Position numbers and translations under genes: made by a program. From the NCBI GenBank assembly GCA_028278345.1, contig JANQEL010000127.1, positions 1-44,220 of the forward strand: DNA of 44,220 nt, in the 5' to 3' direction. Within the stretch, counting starts at the first letter, position 1; each line of letters opens with the position of its first letter. The stretch is from Myxococcota bacterium. Lineage in GTDB: Bacteria > Myxococcota_A > UBA9160 > UBA4427. Below are positions 42,537-44,220 of the stretch, in pieces. The notes beneath the pieces are model-generated. The model was not told the DNA's origin. It searched no databases and saw only the letters and a program-made list of their open reading frames with translations.

Positions 42537-43273
42537 ACCCGCCGCCCGTAGCGCAGCGCGCGTCGCTGCATCCAGTAGACGGCCATCAGATCCCCAACTG
42601 AAACAAATAGCCGATTTCCGATGCCGTACTTCGAAACACCGTGGCGTCGGGGACGATGCGACACCTCGACCTCACACAGGCGCGCGCCTTCCATCGCGAG
42701 CAGCGTGGGCAGGAAGCGATGCAGACCGTTGTAGAGCTTGATGCGGCGCACGAAGCGTGTGCGCATCACGCGCAGCGAACACCCGATGTCGCTCACCTCC
42801 AACCCGGTGACGCGGTTGCGCACGGCGTTGGCGACCCGCGAGGCCAGGCGGCGTGAAAGGGAGTCGTTTCGCGGGGTGCGGATCCCGTTCACCACGTCGG
42901 CTTCGTCGAGTAATGGGAGCAGGCGCACGATGTCGGCCGGATCGTTCTGCAGATCGGCGTCGAGGGTCGCGATCACTTCCCCCGAAGCCGCCCGAAAACC
43001 CGCATCGAGGGCGGCCGACTGCCCGGCGTTCGCGTCGAGGGCCACGACCCGAACGCGCGGGTCCTTGGCTTCGAGGGTGAGCAGGATCCTCAGGCTGTCG
43101 TCTCGGCTGCCGTCGTCGACGAAGACGATCTCGCTCTCCTCGTCGATCTTCTCGAGGGCGTCGACGAGTTCCCCGTAGAGCGGGTCGAGAGATTCCGCCT
43201 CGTCGAAGACCGGAATCACCACCGAGAGCCAGGGTAATGCGAAAGCGTCTTCAGTCTTCCCTGCAGAGGACAA
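42533..43273 (-). CDS. GT2 glycosyltransferase, DPM1/ArnC-like, without membrane tail
   Basis: This 246-residue protein has the GT-A core: WLSVVIPVFDEAESLDPLY, EIVFVDDGSRDDSL, DANAGQSAALDAGFRAA, the DxD-containing TLDADLQNDPAD, and later GLHRFLPTLLAMEG and HRPRRHGVSKYG. This matches dolichol/undecaprenyl-phosphate sugar transferases, which charge a lipid carrier with a sugar. ArnC-like enzymes carry two C-terminal membrane helices; this one ends soon after the GVSKYG region. The start is a TTG at 43273 inside the previous gene's end (23-bp overlap). The neighbouring PMT-type transferase could use its product. Confidence 0.88.
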   Translation of the reverse strand: MSSAGKTEDAFALPWLSVVIPVFDEAESLDPLYGELVDALEKIDEESEIVFVDDGSRDDSLRILLTLEAKDPRVRVVALDANAGQSAALDAGFRAASGEVIATLDADLQNDPADIVRLLPLLDEADVVNGIRTPRNDSLSRRLASRVANAVRNRVTGLEVSDIGCSLRVMRTRFVRRIKLYNGLHRFLPTLLAMEGARLCEVEVSHRPRRHGVSKYGIGNRLFVSVGDLMAVYWMQRRALRYGRRV

Positions 43274-43889
43274 ACCAGTTCCCCGTATCCTTGCCGTGCC
43301 GCGACGCGGAACCGATCGTGACGTGTTCCGAAACCCGCCGCAGGGTGTCGATCATGAAGCCGTACACGAAACGCGCGAGCCCGCGGTCATTGCGCTTGAT
43401 CTCCGGCCAACCCTCCGGATGACAATCCGGCAGCAGGTTATAGTCGACCAGCACCTCGCGCCGGTTCTCGTCTTCGCGTGCGACGTAGTATCCCGGTCCC
43501 GTGATCGGTGACATGGTCTGAAAATTGAAGCCCATGAGATCGCCAGGCGATGCGGGATCGCGGCCGGGTGCACGAGAAAAGCGTTTCTCGAAGTGGGTGA
43601 AGAGCGGGAGCGAGTTCTTGCCGTGATGACGCACCTCGACGAGATCGCCGATCGTCGGTGCGACGAGATCGGTGAGGCGCACCTCGGCGAAACCATCCGC
43701 CGCGTCGTAGAGACGATGCTGGTCCTTCCCTCCCAGCGCCCGGATCGCCGCCACGCGCTCGGCGTGGGAAAGCCCATCGAGAAATTTCGAGATCTCGGCC
43801 GTCTCGATCGATTGGTCGCGCAATCGACCGACAAGTTCCTGGCCGGCGTCGCCGGCCTGCGGCGTGGCGTGGGTTGCGTCCGTCGTCAT
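43251..43889 (-). CDS. Conserved-looking protein of unknown function
   Basis: This 212-residue protein belongs to no family I recognise. It has an acidic/polar N-terminus, a helical stretch (EISKFLDGLSHAERVAAIRALGG), then a mixed alpha/beta part with many aromatic and basic residues (PLFTHFEKRFSRAP, LMGFNFQTMSPITGPGYYVA, VLVDYNLLPDCHPEGWPEIK, ending GKDTGNWFVLCRED). It has no signal peptide or membrane helix. The lipid-binding-like middle (GPGYYVARED...) resembles StAR-type barrels only vaguely. The ATG at 43889 has GGAGG 8 nt upstream, a strong site. It overlaps the GT2 gene by 23 bp, so the two are probably co-expressed. Confidence 0.75.
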   Translation of the reverse strand: MTTDATHATPQAGDAGQELVGRLRDQSIETAEISKFLDGLSHAERVAAIRALGGKDQHRLYDAADGFAEVRLTDLVAPTIGDLVEVRHHGKNSLPLFTHFEKRFSRAPGRDPASPGDLMGFNFQTMSPITGPGYYVAREDENRREVLVDYNLLPDCHPEGWPEIKRNDRGLARFVYGFMIDTLRRVSEHVTIGSASRHGKDTGNWFVLCRED

Positions 43890-43996
43890 GGGGCACCTCC
43901 TCGGCGGGCAGGGTAACGTCGATTGTCCCGACCACGAAGCGTTGCGCGAGGCCGCGCCAACCGGGTACCGGCGAGCGTCAACGAAGGGCGAACGGG

Positions 43997-44220
43997 ATGT
44001 TCCCCGAAAGCATGAATCGCAGCGAAAGGCGTCTGTTCGCACTGCTGCTCGTCGCGGCGGCCTTCCTCTACCTCTACGACCTCGACGCCACGGGGCTCTG
44101 GGCCCCGGACGAGCCGCGCTTCGCGGCGGTGGCGGAGGAGCTTCGCCGCACGGACCACGGGGCCGAGAGCCTCGTCGTGCTGCGCCTCTCGGGCGAGCCC
44201 TATACCCAGAAACCGCCCCT
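43997..44220 (+). CDS. PMT/ArnT-like membrane glycosyltransferase, N-terminal part
   Basis: The frame is open to the window edge, with 74 residues visible. It begins with a transmembrane helix (LFALLLVAAAFLYLYDL) followed by GLWAPDEPRFAAVAEELRRT and the later YTQKPP. That is the first extracytoplasmic loop of GT39/ArnT-type transferases, with the Asp-Glu pair of the catalytic region. Such enzymes move sugars from a polyprenyl-phosphate donor to lipid A, protein or glycan. ATG 43997 has AAGGG 9 nt upstream; ATG 44012 is also possible. It is divergent from the unknown/GT2 pair and may work with the GT2 enzyme. Confidence 0.8.
   Translation, partial: MFPESMNRSERRLFALLLVAAAFLYLYDLDATGLWAPDEPRFAAVAEELRRTDHGAESLVVLRLSGEPYTQKPP

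Overview
The window is strongly GC-rich, gene-dense DNA from a Gram-negative bacterium. It encodes outer-membrane barrels, a TolC-family protein, periplasmic adaptors, M16 proteases and an electron-transferring flavoprotein. The LEPR-XLL giant protein, EtfBA, patatin and WYL genes together suggest an uncultured deltaproteobacterial-type lineage (Myxococcota, Desulfobacterota or Binatota-like). This is inference: there is no rRNA or other firm taxonomic marker. GTG and TTG starts are frequent.

Layout. Positions 1-926 hold the end of a PD-(D/E)XK nuclease and a YbgC-type thioesterase. Positions 938-2319 (minus) hold a DUF3467-type protein and an outer-membrane barrel-like protein. A 445-bp divergent spacer leads into a co-directional block from 2765 to 31667: TolC-family protein; a 6,541-residue giant surface protein filling 44% of the window; a GAF-HlyD fusion; a PqqD-like/M50/HlyD fusion; a short SecA-like ATPase; a third, periplasmic HlyD-like adaptor; and an FkbM-type methyltransferase with a signal peptide. 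Spacings are mostly 0-20 bp, so most of this is probably one operon.

After it come ordinary genes: DUF1232 (minus); an alpha/beta-hydrolase-fold protein lacking its catalytic Ser and His; etfB-etfA with a clear intrinsic terminator; efp; a patatin; a WYL regulator; a 22-bp perfect inverted repeat; an inactive/active M16 pair (minus); a CoA-binding protein; a SUI1/YciH factor; a GNAT acetyltransferase; a GT2 glycosyltransferase with an overlapping unknown gene (minus); and the start of a PMT/ArnT-like glycosyltransferase running off the edge.

Most notable is the 2765-31667 locus. It has the outer-membrane and adaptor parts of type I secretion but no ABC ATPase. A SecA-like motor and a multi-spanning M50 protease fused to an adaptor sit where the ABC transporter would be. 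I propose a dedicated, non-canonical export and processing system for the giant protein. In this model the PqqD-like domain may recognise the basic LEPR-XLL leader, the SecA-like protein may drive transport, HlyD/TolC parts may form the conduit, and the DUF4347 domain, with a His-Gly/Gly-Cys pair like clan CD peptidases, may self-process. All of that mechanism is inference from domain content and gene order.
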